From NCBI RefSeq assembly GCF_041153465.1, contig NZ_CP154858.1, forward strand, positions 868,001 to 932,000: a stretch of 64,000 nucleotides of DNA, written 5' to 3'. Numbering within the stretch: the stretch's first letter is position 1; every line of letters begins with the position of its first letter. The position numbers were made by a program, and so were the translations under genes. Shown here one piece after another: positions 36,344-46,135 of the stretch. The notes under the pieces are model-generated. The model saw only the letters and a list, made by a program, of their open reading frames with translations, was not told where the DNA came from and searched no databases. The stretch is from Thermohahella caldifontis (GTDB taxonomy: Bacteria > Pseudomonadota > Gammaproteobacteria > Pseudomonadales > Oleiphilaceae).

Positions 36344-36510
36344 TCAGAACAGGGCTCCAAACAAGAAGCGCTCATGATACCATCGTTACCAGGAATTTCG
36401 AGGTCAGGCCTGCACAAAGCCTCCGGATACCGGACACGCAGAACTACGGACTGCAGAAACGTGCAGGTTTCACCAGAATTGGCCGTACCACCCTTTGTGA
36501 GGAAACGAGG

Positions 36511-37986
36511 ATGACCTACACAGTCCAACTTGCGGATATCAACAGGTTCCAGGCGGACACCTGGATCATTGCCCTGGATGAAGACAACACGCTGCAGACC
36601 ACACAACAACTGGATGCCCGGCTGGGCGGCATCATCCGCCAGCAGCGCGAATCCGGCAATCTGAGCGTCAAGGCGGGCGAAACCCGCACCCTGTATCTGA
36701 CCGACGAAACGGTCAAGCGGGTTATCTGTGTCGGCGCGGGCAAGTTGCCCCTGAAAGAAGCAGACTGCCTGAAGGTGCTCAAATCGGCCGCACAGGCGGC
36801 GACGGCGGAGAAACAGGCACGTCATCTGGCCTGCACGCTGGCCGAAGTCTGCACGCAAGGGCGTGATGCCGCCTGGCAGGCCGGCCAGTGGGTCATCGAG
36901 CTGGAGGCCGCCCGATACCGTTTCGATCAGTTCATGAGCGAACAGGAATCCCTGCCCGAGACGGATTGCACACTGGTACTGAGTGAAGGGGATGCCGGCA
37001 CCGTGACTGCGGCTGTCGAACAGGCAGCCGCCATTGCCACCGGCATGAAGCTGACACGTGATCTGGCCAACACGCCCGGCAACGTCTGCAACCCGGAATA
37101 CCTGGCGGAGCAGGCCCGGCAGCTGGCGACATCCTTCGACCGCCTTCAGACCACTGTCCTGAACGAGAAGGACATGGAAGAACTGGGGATGGGCGCCCTG
37201 CTGGCGGTGGCCCGCGGCAGTGCCAATCCACCCCGACTGATCATCATGGAATACACCGGTCCGGGCGCCGAAGGACGTGAGCCGGACATTCTGGTCGGCA
37301 AGGGCATCACCTTTGACAGCGGGGGCATCAGCCTGAAACCCGGTGAAGCCATGGACGAAATGAAATATGACATGGGCGGCGCCGCCAGCGTGTTCGGCAC
37401 CCTGCGTGCGCTGGCCGAACTGGACGCGCCCGTCCATGTGATCGGCATCATCGCCGCCGCGGAGAACATGCCGGACGGTAATGCCACCCGACCCGGAGAT
37501 ATCGTCAGAACCCTTTCCGGGCAGACGGTTGAAATTCTCAATACGGATGCGGAAGGGCGCCTGGTGCTGTGCGATGCCCTGACCTATGCTCAGCGTTACA
37601 ACCCCCGCAGTATTGTGGACATCGCGACCCTGACCGGTGCCTGCATCATCGCACTGGGGCATGTGGCAACCGGACTCCTTGCCAATGACGACGATCTGGC
37701 TGCGGAACTGTTGAAGGCCAGCCGTGAGGCGGCAGACAAGGCCTGGCAACTGCCCCTGTGGGATGACTATCAGGAACAGCTCAAGAGCCCGTTCGCCGAC
37801 ATGGCCAATATTGGCGGACGCCCGGCCGGCACCATTACTGCCGCCTGTTTCCTGTCCCGCTTCGTGCGTGACCAGAAATGGGCGCACCTGGACATCGCCG
37901 GCACGGCCTGGCGCTCCGGCAAGGACAAGGGAGCCACCGGCCGCCCGGTTCCGCTGCTGACCCGCTTCCTCCTCGCCCGCGCCTGA
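36511..37986 (+). CDS. pepA: Cytosol leucyl aminopeptidase PepA
   Basis: M17 metallopeptidase of 491 residues that removes N-terminal residues; in E. coli PepA is also a DNA-binding accessory factor (known). Signature NTDAEGRL with the metal-binding Asp/Glu, plus the Lys in GKGITFDSGGISLK. ATG 36511 directly follows GAGG-rich sequence. It is divergent from lptF and is followed by a strong hairpin. The usual downstream holC is missing. Confidence 0.96.
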   Translation: MTYTVQLADINRFQADTWIIALDEDNTLQTTQQLDARLGGIIRQQRESGNLSVKAGETRTLYLTDETVKRVICVGAGKLPLKEADCLKVLKSAAQAATAEKQARHLACTLAEVCTQGRDAAWQAGQWVIELEAARYRFDQFMSEQESLPETDCTLVLSEGDAGTVTAAVEQAAAIATGMKLTRDLANTPGNVCNPEYLAEQARQLATSFDRLQTTVLNEKDMEELGMGALLAVARGSANPPRLIIMEYTGPGAEGREPDILVGKGITFDSGGISLKPGEAMDEMKYDMGGAASVFGTLRALAELDAPVHVIGIIAAAENMPDGNATRPGDIVRTLSGQTVEILNTDAEGRLVLCDALTYAQRYNPRSIVDIATLTGACIIALGHVATGLLANDDDLAAELLKASREAADKAWQLPLWDDYQEQLKSPFADMANIGGRPAGTITAACFLSRFVRDQKWAHLDIAGTAWRSGKDKGATGRPVPLLTRFLLARA

Positions 37987-37996
37987 CGGGCACCCC

Positions 37997-38023
37997 ACGG
38001 GACGATGCTCGCCATCGTCCCGT
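37997..38023. terminator. Perfect 11-bp hairpin after pepA
   Basis: ACGGGACGATG, loop CTCGC, CATCGTCCCGT. It starts 11 bases after the pepA stop. The following bases (catatct) are not a T-run, so termination may be partial. Confidence 0.65.
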
Positions 38024-38188
38024 CATATCTGACCATCCATCCGGCATATCCCGATCGGCCACTGGTCAATTACATAAATTTACACTACGCTTGACAGAAG
38101 GATGGGATTCCATCCGGTGTCGCGCAGGATGCGCATGAAGCACCCCATAACAACAACAGTCACACATCTCCATACAGGAAGGACACGC

Positions 38189-38581
38189 ATGGCCACACAA
38201 AACGCACACACAGCTGACGACATCATTCCGCTGCTTGAGGACCCGATCAGGGAACCTGAGGCAGAAACCAAACCCAAGGGGCGCAACCCGTTTTTGCCCT
38301 ACGAGCACCTGGAGCGCCTTGCCCGCGAGCGGGAGGAATTCAACCGCCAGTTTGCCGAACTGATGAAACAGCGGGTCGAGCAGAAGCGTACTCAGACCGC
38401 CGTATTGGGCGCGGCTGCTTCACAGAGCATCCAGGATCTGCGTCATCCTGACCTTGAGCGCATCATTCATCTGACCACTCAAAAGGTGGTTGCCGAGTAC
38501 CTGCCGCAGATTGAACAGCGCATCCGGGCCGAAGTGATCCGGCATCTGAACAGTCTTGACTTCAGACACGAAAAGGAATGA
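38189..38581 (+). CDS. Small conserved protein upstream of valS
   Basis: 130 residues, charged and mostly helical, with no signal peptide or membrane helix. After a low-complexity start it has KGRNPFLPYEHLERLARERE, a coiled-coil-like stretch, and a C-terminal part ERIIHLTTQKVVAEYLPQIE. In Pseudomonas a small gene of unknown function sits between holC and valS (from memory); this is its positional counterpart. ATG 38189 follows GGAAGGA. It is flanked by hairpins on both sides, so probably its own transcript. Function unknown. Confidence 0.78.
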   Translation: MATQNAHTADDIIPLLEDPIREPEAETKPKGRNPFLPYEHLERLAREREEFNRQFAELMKQRVEQKRTQTAVLGAAASQSIQDLRHPDLERIIHLTTQKVVAEYLPQIEQRIRAEVIRHLNSLDFRHEKE

Positions 38582-38598
38582 ACCGGAGCACCACCTGA

Positions 38599-38623
38599 TG
38601 TGTGCGCCTGCGTGGCGCACACA
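38599..38623. terminator. 10-bp hairpin after the small pre-valS gene
   Basis: TGTGTGCGCC, loop TGCGT, GGCGCACACA: a perfect stem starting 18 bases after the stop. No T-run follows, so its efficiency is uncertain. Confidence 0.55.
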
Positions 38624-38647
38624 CTACATCCTCCCCGCTTCTGTGTG

Positions 38648-38653
38648 TATAAT
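38648..38653 (+). promoter_or_regulatory. Perfect -10 box (TATAAT) upstream of valS
   Basis: TATAAT lies about 80 bases before the valS start, just after the hairpin. The -35 (TACATC at 38625-38630, 17-base spacing) is weak. The leader of about 70 bases shows no obvious T-box or attenuator. Confidence 0.5.
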
Positions 38654-38731
38654 CCCTTCTCTTTTCCAGGTCCGCCTGGTGTCCGTTGCAACACCTGACA
38701 GCCAATTCATTGCAGGGTGAATGATCGAATC

Positions 38732-41587
38732 ATGATGGAAAAAACGTTCCAGCCGTCCGAAATTGAACGCAAGTGGTATGAATTCTGGGAAAAGAACGGG
38801 CATTTCCGCCCCTCCGGTGAAGGCACGCCCTACTGCATCATGATTCCGCCGCCCAACGTCACGGGCAGCCTGCACATGGGTCATGCGTTCCAGGACACCA
38901 TCATGGACGCGCTCATCCGCTACCATCGGATGAAGGGCTGCAACACGCTCTGGCAGGTGGGTACCGACCATGCCGGCATCGCCACGCAGATGGTCGTCGA
39001 GCGCAAGCTTCAGGCCGAAGAAGGCAAGACCCGGCATGACCTGGGCCGTGAAAAGTTCCTGGAGAAAGTCTGGGAGTGGAAGGCCGAATCCGGCGGCACC
39101 ATTACCCGGCAGCTCCGCCGCATGGGGGCCTCCGTGGATTGGGAACGCGAGCGCTTCACCATGGACGAAGGTTTCTACCGCGCCGTCCAGGAAGTCTTCA
39201 TCCGGCTCTATGACGAAGGCCTGATCTATCGCGGCAAGCGCCTGGTCAACTGGGATCCCAAGCTGCACACGGCCATTTCGGATCTGGAAGTCCTCAACGA
39301 GGACGAAAACGGACACCTGTGGTACTTCCGCTATCCGCTTGCAGATGGCCGCAAGACCGCCGACGGCAAGGACTATCTGGTTGTGGCCACCACCCGTCCC
39401 GAGACCATGCTGGGCGATACGGCCGTGGCCGTGAATCCGAAGGATGAGCGCTATGCCGAACTCGTGGGTGCCGAGGTCGAGCTGCCCCTGACGGGCCGTC
39501 GCATTCCGGTCATTGCCGACGACTACGTCGACATGGAATTCGGAACCGGCTGCGTCAAGATCACACCTGCTCACGATTTCAATGACTACGAAGTGGGCAA
39601 GCGCCACCAGCTGCCCATGATCAATCTCTTCACCGTCGATGCCTCTCTGCTCGAAACACCGGAGGTCTATCATCATGACGGCACGCCGAATCCGGATCTG
39701 AAGGCCAGTATCCCGCAAGACTACGCCGGCCTGGATCGCTATGAGGCACGGAAGAAGATTGTCAGTGCCTTTGAGGAAATGGGGCTGCTGGAAAAGATCG
39801 AACCGCACAGCAACAAGGTGCCCCGGGGAGACCGCTCCGGCGTGGTCATCGAACCCTTCCTGACCGACCAGTGGTTTGTGGCCGTGGAAACGCTTGCCCG
39901 TCCGGCTATCGAAGCGGTTGAGAAAGGCGACATCCGGTTCGTGCCCAAACAGTATGAAAACATGTACTTTGCCTGGATGCGAGATCTGCAGGACTGGTGC
40001 ATTTCGCGCCAGCTCTGGTGGGGACACCGCATTCCGGCCTGGTACGACGACGCCGGCAACATCTACGTCGGACGATCCGAGGAAGAAGTCCGCAGCAAGT
40101 ACAACCTGCCTGCAGACCTGCCGCTGCGTCAGGACGAGGATGTGCTGGACACCTGGTTCAGCTCGGCCCTGTGGACATTCGGCACCTTGGGCTGGCCGGA
40201 GGATACCGAGGCCCTGCGCACTTTCCATCCGACCTCGGTGCTGGTCACCGGCTTTGACATCATTTTCTTCTGGGTCGCACGCATGATCATGATGACCATG
40301 CACTTCATGAAGCACCCGGATGGCACACCGCAAGTGCCTTTCAAGACGGTGTACGTCCACGGACTGGTGCGCGACTCCCACGGGCAGAAGATGTCCAAGT
40401 CCAAGGGCAATGTGCTGGATCCCATCGACGTGATCGACGGTATCGACCTGGAAAGCCTGGTCGCCAAGCGTACCAGCAACATGATGCAGCCGCAGAAGGC
40501 GAAAGCCATCGAGAAAGCCACACGGGAAGAATTCCCGGAAGGCATTACCGGCTATGGCACCGACGCCCTGCGCTTCACCTTCGCCTCCCTGGCCACGACG
40601 GGTCGCGACATCAACTTTGACACCAAGCGCGTCGAGGGTTACCGGAATTTCTGCAACAAGATCTGGAATGCCGCACGTTACGTCCTGATGCAGACAGAAG
40701 GCAAGGACTGCGGCCAGCAAGGCGGCGAGGTGGAACTGGGCGTGGCGGATCGCTGGATCATTTCACGCCTGCAGGAAACCGAACAGGCTGTCGAGAAGGC
40801 TTTTGGTCAGTACCGTTTTGACCTGGCAGCCCAGGCCATCTACGAATTCATCTGGAACGAATACTGCGACTGGTATCTGGAACTCTCCAAGCCGGTACTC
40901 TGGGATGAAGACGCCAGCGAAGCACGTCAGCGGGGCACCCGCCGGACACTGGTCCGCGTTCTGGAAGCCGCCCTGCGCCTGACTCACCCGCTGATGCCCT
41001 TCATCACCGAAGAGATCTGGCACAAGATCAAGGCGCACGCCGGTGTGGAAGGCGATACGCTGATGCGTCAGCCCTTCCCCGAGGCGGATCCGTCCCGCAT
41101 CGATCCGGAGGCCACCGCCACCATCGAATGGCTCAAGGGCGTGATTCTCGCCGTGCGCAACATTCGTGGCGAGATGAACATCCCGCCTTCCAGAACCATT
41201 CCCGTACTGTTCAGTGAAGGCAGTGAAAGCGACCGTGCCCGTCACGCCGAGAACGACACCTTCCTGCGCAAGCTGGCCAGGATCGAGTCCATCGAATGGG
41301 TGGAGGCTGATCAGGCCCCCGCCGCGGCCGTACAGGTGGTCAATGGTCTCAAGGTCATGGTACCACTCGCCGGCCTCATCGACGTGGAGGCCGAACTGGC
41401 GCGACTGGACAAGGAAATCCAGAAACTGGAGAAGGAGTGCCAGCGTCTATCCGGTAAGCTCGGTAACGAGAAATTTGTCAGCAAGGCACCGGCCGAGGTG
41501 GTTGAAAAGGAACGTGAGAAGTTTGCCACCGCGGAAGATGCCCTGAACAAGCTCCGTGAACAGCGCCAGCAACTGGCCAGCCTCTGA
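38732..41587 (+). CDS. valS: Valyl-tRNA synthetase
   Basis: Class I aminoacyl-tRNA synthetase, 951 residues, the E. coli length. HIGH-type motif in PPNVTGSLHMGHAFQ near residue 50, KMSKS loop in GQKMSKSKGNVLDP, and the C-terminal coiled-coil ELARLDKEIQKLEKECQRL typical of ValS. The editing domain (CP1) is intact. The start is one of an ATGATG pair at 38732/38735; the family begins MEKT. It is followed after 11 bases by panE. Confidence 0.97.
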   Translation: MMEKTFQPSEIERKWYEFWEKNGHFRPSGEGTPYCIMIPPPNVTGSLHMGHAFQDTIMDALIRYHRMKGCNTLWQVGTDHAGIATQMVVERKLQAEEGKTRHDLGREKFLEKVWEWKAESGGTITRQLRRMGASVDWERERFTMDEGFYRAVQEVFIRLYDEGLIYRGKRLVNWDPKLHTAISDLEVLNEDENGHLWYFRYPLADGRKTADGKDYLVVATTRPETMLGDTAVAVNPKDERYAELVGAEVELPLTGRRIPVIADDYVDMEFGTGCVKITPAHDFNDYEVGKRHQLPMINLFTVDASLLETPEVYHHDGTPNPDLKASIPQDYAGLDRYEARKKIVSAFEEMGLLEKIEPHSNKVPRGDRSGVVIEPFLTDQWFVAVETLARPAIEAVEKGDIRFVPKQYENMYFAWMRDLQDWCISRQLWWGHRIPAWYDDAGNIYVGRSEEEVRSKYNLPADLPLRQDEDVLDTWFSSALWTFGTLGWPEDTEALRTFHPTSVLVTGFDIIFFWVARMIMMTMHFMKHPDGTPQVPFKTVYVHGLVRDSHGQKMSKSKGNVLDPIDVIDGIDLESLVAKRTSNMMQPQKAKAIEKATREEFPEGITGYGTDALRFTFASLATTGRDINFDTKRVEGYRNFCNKIWNAARYVLMQTEGKDCGQQGGEVELGVADRWIISRLQETEQAVEKAFGQYRFDLAAQAIYEFIWNEYCDWYLELSKPVLWDEDASEARQRGTRRTLVRVLEAALRLTHPLMPFITEEIWHKIKAHAGVEGDTLMRQPFPEADPSRIDPEATATIEWLKGVILAVRNIRGEMNIPPSRTIPVLFSEGSESDRARHAENDTFLRKLARIESIEWVEADQAPAAAVQVVNGLKVMVPLAGLIDVEAELARLDKEIQKLEKECQRLSGKLGNEKFVSKAPAEVVEKEREKFATAEDALNKLREQRQQLASL

Positions 41588-41598
41588 ACGGAAGCCCC

Positions 41599-42501
41599 AT
41601 GGCACACATTCTGATAGCCGGATTGGGTGCCATGGGCGGCCTCTGGGCCGCCCGCCTCGCGGCGGCCCACACCCTCTCGGTGCTGACGCCCGCCAGTGAC
41701 CGGGAGATACGTGACGGTCACATCCATCTGACGCTCCACGAGCTGTCCGGAACAACCCGGACTGTCACCCTCCCTCTCCGGCATGACCGTGAATCGCGCC
41801 CGGACGTGGTGCTGCTTACCTGCAAGACCTGGCAAACTCATGACGTACTTGCTCAACTGGCGCCGATACTGAGCGAGAATGTGCCCCTGGTGATCCTCCA
41901 GAACGGCATGGGGACCCAGGACCGGCTTTCGGGCCTTTCCCGGCCCGTACTTGCTGCCAGCACAACCGAGGCCGCCTGGCGGGAAGAACGCCGCACCCTG
42001 CACCATGCCGCTACGGGTACAACCCTGATCGGGGGACTCAATGCCGCCGGTGATGCCTGTCTCGACACTGTCTGCGGCTGGCTGTCCGCTTCCGGTCTGG
42101 ACATCCGCCCCACAGAGGCCATCAGAACGGTTCTCTGGGACAAGCTTTGCGTGAACTGCGGCATCAACCCCTTCACCGCCCTCCTGCGCGTCCGCAACGG
42201 TGAGATTCTGGATTCGGACCTGTACCGGCAATCGATTGAGCCCCTGACCCGGGAACTGGCTCTTGCCCGGCAACTGGCGGGTACACCCTTGTCCGCAGAC
42301 GAGATCCGGACACGCATTGAGTCCGTGGCTCGCCGGACCGCCGGCAATCGTTCTTCCATGCTGCAGGACGTGCTGGCGGGTCGGCCGACGGAAATTGATG
42401 CCATGAATGGCTTTGTGGCGCAGTTTCTGGAATCCCGTAATCAGAACGCCCCCGTCAACCGCCTCCTGACGGATCGCATTCATCAGCTCAAGACAGGATA
42501 G
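41599..42501 (+). CDS. panE: 2-dehydropantoate 2-reductase (ketopantoate reductase)
   Basis: NADPH-dependent reduction of ketopantoate to pantoate in CoA synthesis. 300 residues: Rossmann GxGxxG in IAGLGAMGGLWAARLA, catalytic Lys in LWDKLCVNCGINPFTAL, and C-terminal helices with GRPTEIDAMNGFVAQ, the typical substrate loop. It sits between valS and the cobalamin adenosyltransferase on the same strand with short gaps, probably one transcript. Confidence 0.93.
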   Translation: MAHILIAGLGAMGGLWAARLAAAHTLSVLTPASDREIRDGHIHLTLHELSGTTRTVTLPLRHDRESRPDVVLLTCKTWQTHDVLAQLAPILSENVPLVILQNGMGTQDRLSGLSRPVLAASTTEAAWREERRTLHHAATGTTLIGGLNAAGDACLDTVCGWLSASGLDIRPTEAIRTVLWDKLCVNCGINPFTALLRVRNGEILDSDLYRQSIEPLTRELALARQLAGTPLSADEIRTRIESVARRTAGNRSSMLQDVLAGRPTEIDAMNGFVAQFLESRNQNAPVNRLLTDRIHQLKTG

Positions 42502-42507
42502 GAAATC

Positions 42508-43073
42508 ATGGGATACCGACTTTCGAAAATCTATACCCGTACCGGCGACGGCGGCGAAACCGGACTCGGTGACGGTCGCCGCATCCCCAAGCATCACCTG
42601 CGTGTGGAAGCCATGGGCGCAGTGGATGAGCTCAACTCCCAACTGGGCATTGCGCTGTCCCTCATGACGCCCGATGACCCGCTGAGTCTGCCCCTGAAGC
42701 AGATTCAGAACGATCTCTTTGATCTGGGGGGGGCTTGTGCCTGCCGGATTCGGATCACTTTCCCGCAAGTCACGTGGACCGTCTCGAAGCGGATCTGGAC
42801 GCGCTCAATGCTGCCCTCCCGCCCCTGAAGAACTTCATTCTACCCGGAGGCACGCCTGTTGCGGCACAGATTCACATGGCACGGGCCTTGTGCCGGCGAG
42901 CGGAGCGTGTCGTGGCCGCACTCATGGCCAGCGAAACGGTGCCCACGGTACTTCAGGCGTACCTCAACCGGCTATCCGACTATCTGTTTGTGGCCGCAAG
43001 GCACCTCAACCACCGGGAAGGTGATCGGGAAGTTCTCTGGCAGCCTTCCGTCCAGCCCGGATCCGGCACATGA
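42508..43073 (+). pseudogene. ATP:cob(I)alamin adenosyltransferase (PduO type), one frameshift as read
   Basis: Makes adenosylcobalamin from ATP and cob(I)alamin. N-terminal YTRTGDGGETGLGDGRRIPK is the ATP-binding signature; VDELNSQLGIAL follows. The frame breaks at a run of 8 G (42726-42733). One more G gives DLGGGLCLPDS and links to LPGGTPVAAQIHMARALCRR, the second signature, ending after 188 residues, the normal length. Sequencing error in the G run is likelier than decay. ATG 42508 follows GGA 7 bases after panE's stop. Confidence 0.88.
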
Positions 43074-43080
43074 CATGAAA

Positions 43081-43099
43081 AAGGGGGCCATGCCCCCTT
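43081..43099. terminator. Bidirectional hairpin between the cobalamin gene and a chemoreceptor
   Basis: AAGGGGGC, loop CAT, GCCCCCTT. On the minus strand it is followed by TTTTT, so it is a proper intrinsic terminator for the chemoreceptor gene ending at 43117. On the plus strand, ending the adenosyltransferase transcript, the tail TTATT is weaker. Confidence 0.8.
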
Positions 43100-43116
43100 A
43101 TTCGCCTTCACCGCCT

Positions 43117-45144
43117 TCACACGCGGAAGGTACCGATCAGATCATGCAGGCGCTTGGTCAGCTCCGACAGGGCCTCGCTGGCCTTCAGCGTCTCATCCGC
43201 GTTCTCTGCGGTTTCATGTCCCAGATCACTGATCCGGACCACGTTCTGGTCAATGGTCTTGGCTACCACGGCCTGCTCTTCAGCCGCCTGGGCAATCTGA
43301 TGGCTCATGTCCACAATATTGGCCACCGCCTTGACGATGTTGCCCAGTGCTGCAGCCACAAGATTGGACTGTTCCACCGTGCGCTGGGTAGCCCGGTGGC
43401 TGTCCTGCATGGCCTCCACGGCACTGCTCACACCGGATTGCAGGCGCTCGATCATGGCCTCGATTTCTTCCGTGGACTTCTGGGTGCGCTGCGACAGCGT
43501 CCGGACCTCATCTGCCACCACTGCAAATCCACGGCCCTGTTCACCGGCACGGGCTGCCTCAATGGCCGCATTCAGGGCCAGCAGATTGGTCTGATCCGCA
43601 ATGGCCTTGATTTCAACCAGGACCTGAGCAATATTCTCGGAATCCTCCTCCACCCGGTTGATCCGTTCCATGGAACGGTTGATTTCCTCGGCCAGATGCT
43701 CGATCGTCCTGAGTGTCTCCTCCACGACTTTCTGACCGTTGGCCGCCTCATCATTGGCCGATGCTGCAGAGTCCGCTGCGGCCTCGGAGCTGCGCGCCAC
43801 TTCCTCAACCGTCATGGCCATCTGATGCATGGAGGTGGCAATCTGCTCCGTTTCGGACATCTGAGTCGCCACCGCTTCCCGGTTCTCCACCGCCAGCTCG
43901 TGCACCCGCGCCGCCTGCTGATCCACGTTCTGCCCGGTTTCGGCCACGACCTTGATCAGGTCATGCATGCGTGAGGTCATGCTGTTGAACTCGCTGGACA
44001 GGGCGCCCATCTCGTCCCGGTTGGACATGGCCAGCTGAACCGTCAGATCGCCGTTGGCCACCTTTTCCGCCGCCTGTGCAAAGCGCTCGATGGTTCCCTT
44101 GACAGAAACAAAGAATCCGCTGTAGAGATAGATGATGATCAGCAGCAGGATACCCTGCACGACAAAGATGGTGGTCAGTGTCCGGTAACGCTCTTCCAGC
44201 CGATTCTCGAGCACCAGGTTGACCTGCTCGAGCCCGAGGGATTCGAAGTCATAGATCTGCTTGAGTGCGCCTGAAGCCAACTCATCAAACTCCGGCCACC
44301 TCATCTCCAGCGAGGCAGGCGTGATGATCTGCTCGTCCATGCTATCCCGCACCTTGGGCAACAGCCCACGCAGCGCTTCTGCAGGGCCGGATAATGCAGC
44401 CTTGACCTCCGGAGAAGCACCGAGCAACACATCCAGTGCCGGCAACAGGCCGGTCTGAACACCGCTCAGCTCATCATAAAGCGCATTGAGCACATCGCTG
44501 GTTTCATACGCCACCCGGCCTTCAACCAAAGCAAAGATGCCCGCCGCCCGCGCATGCCCGACCGTATCCGCTGCAGTATGCAAGCGATTGTTAAAGTTGA
44601 GAATGAACTGGACCGTACGCGACGGATCCAGAGAAAGCCCCGAAAGCTGCCCCACACTGCTGACCAGCGAACGGGATTTTTTGACAAAGGTGTCGTAGTA
44701 GTTGAACTGGGGGGCCAGCGTCATCTGGTTGGCGTCTTCCGCCACCATCTGCTTCCACGCCTTGACCACGCCCTCTAACTGGTCTTTCAGGTCATTTCGC
44801 GTATCAAAAGGCATGGGCAGTGCGGCCAGATTCTCCAGCTCCGCGTTGAGCTTCTTCCGGATATACTCGACCCGGTCATTCAGTTCGGGAACCTGGCGCA
44901 GCTTGCTCACCGTCCGGTAATCCCGGTAATCCAATGCCAGCCGGTATATCTGCGTTGCGGATTCCAGCACCCGCAGACCCGACTGCTCATTCTTGACTGC
45001 CTGGATATCCTTGTACATCTGGCTCACCAGACTGTACCCCAGAGCAATGATGGGCAGAAGAAACAAAATACTGATGAGCGCAAACTTGTACACCAGCTTG
45101 AGCCGGTTCATCAGTCGTATGGCAGGCAGCAACAACAGTTTCAC
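43117..45144 (-). CDS. Methyl-accepting chemotaxis protein with long helical sensor
   Basis: 675 residues. TM1 at about 18-40 (FALISILFLLPIIALGYSLV), a long periplasmic domain of about 290 residues that looks all-helical and has no Cache signature, TM2 at about 335-355, HAMP and the hairpin DQTNLLALNAAIEAARAGEQ. The domain is longer than a simple four-helix bundle; a double helical bundle (HBM-like) is possible. GTG 45144 follows GAGGGGA. The ligand is unknown. Confidence 0.9.
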   Translation of the reverse strand: MKLLLLPAIRLMNRLKLVYKFALISILFLLPIIALGYSLVSQMYKDIQAVKNEQSGLRVLESATQIYRLALDYRDYRTVSKLRQVPELNDRVEYIRKKLNAELENLAALPMPFDTRNDLKDQLEGVVKAWKQMVAEDANQMTLAPQFNYYDTFVKKSRSLVSSVGQLSGLSLDPSRTVQFILNFNNRLHTAADTVGHARAAGIFALVEGRVAYETSDVLNALYDELSGVQTGLLPALDVLLGASPEVKAALSGPAEALRGLLPKVRDSMDEQIITPASLEMRWPEFDELASGALKQIYDFESLGLEQVNLVLENRLEERYRTLTTIFVVQGILLLIIIYLYSGFFVSVKGTIERFAQAAEKVANGDLTVQLAMSNRDEMGALSSEFNSMTSRMHDLIKVVAETGQNVDQQAARVHELAVENREAVATQMSETEQIATSMHQMAMTVEEVARSSEAAADSAASANDEAANGQKVVEETLRTIEHLAEEINRSMERINRVEEDSENIAQVLVEIKAIADQTNLLALNAAIEAARAGEQGRGFAVVADEVRTLSQRTQKSTEEIEAMIERLQSGVSSAVEAMQDSHRATQRTVEQSNLVAAALGNIVKAVANIVDMSHQIAQAAEEQAVVAKTIDQNVVRISDLGHETAENADETLKASEALSELTKRLHDLIGTFRV

Positions 45145-45304
45145 GAGTTCCCCTCATTACAGGCACTTGGCGTCTTTTTCTCTGAATCAGTCTAGACGAC
45201 TGCGGCAGATTCGCCACACATTCCGTGCAACTCTACGAGCGGGAAGACCTGAATTCAGTTTCTTATTGTTACTTCCTGTAAATTTGACAATGTCTGACAA
45301 GGAA

Positions 45305-46135
45305 TCAGGCCATCCACCCCACCAGGGTCATCACCGCCAACAGTGACATCCAGACCAGAAAGGCGAGATTGATCAGTCGGCGCGCCGTGACGAGTGTATC
45401 GGCAGATCCGCCCGTTTCTGAAGCGATCCCTTCCATGGCACCCGTCAGTCCCGCGGCCAGCAGCCTGCGCCAGCCGGCCTGCGGATCAATCAGGTCATTC
45501 AGGCTCTTGTTCAGCATGCCCATGAAATTGCCCACCAGTCCGAGCGCAATCACCACCAACCGCACCGGCAGCCAGAACAGCACATGCTCAAGCCGGGTCC
45601 AGCGTGCGCGACCACATTGATTGAGGAGAATGATCACGCGTGCGAAGAAGGCGCCCGGTGCACCCAGCATCAGGAACCAGAAGACAATGCAGAAATATTC
45701 CGCCACCGAGCGCTCCGCATACCACAGGGCCACACGGCGCACCAGTGCGTCCCGGTCCTGCACGCCTTCGGCATCCCCGAAACCTGCCGCCTGAAGGTGC
45801 TGGTAGCCGCTCTGCCACGCTTGCCGCTTCCATGCATCCAGAAACTGATCCACAGCTGGCCGAAGATCCACGCTGCCCATGCAGGCCATCAGCGCCAGAA
45901 AGTCCACGGCCAGCGTGACCACACCGAAAAACAGATCGTCCAGCACAGCCATCAGCAGGACAGACAGCACCAGAGGCACGCCCACCGGCCACCCGGCACT
46001 CCGGGGTCCGAGCACTGCCCGCTCGCCCTTCAGCCGGTCCACCTGACGAATGATCCAGGCATCCAGATGGGCGCTGAGGCCAAGTTCATGGCGTCGGTGA
46101 ATCATGTAGGCCAGCAGCAGAATCAGAAAACTCAT
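45305..46135 (-). CDS. ampE: AmpE family inner-membrane protein
   Basis: 276 residues with four or five TM helices. Family blocks include WYAERSVAEYFCIVFWFLML and GAPGAFFARVIILLNQCG. In enterobacteria AmpE is encoded with AmpD and was linked to sensing of peptidoglycan recycling; its role is still loosely defined. Its ATG overlaps the ampD stop by 4 bases. Confidence 0.9.
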   Translation of the reverse strand: MSFLILLLAYMIHRRHELGLSAHLDAWIIRQVDRLKGERAVLGPRSAGWPVGVPLVLSVLLMAVLDDLFFGVVTLAVDFLALMACMGSVDLRPAVDQFLDAWKRQAWQSGYQHLQAAGFGDAEGVQDRDALVRRVALWYAERSVAEYFCIVFWFLMLGAPGAFFARVIILLNQCGRARWTRLEHVLFWLPVRLVVIALGLVGNFMGMLNKSLNDLIDPQAGWRRLLAAGLTGAMEGIASETGGSADTLVTARRLINLAFLVWMSLLAVMTLVGWMA

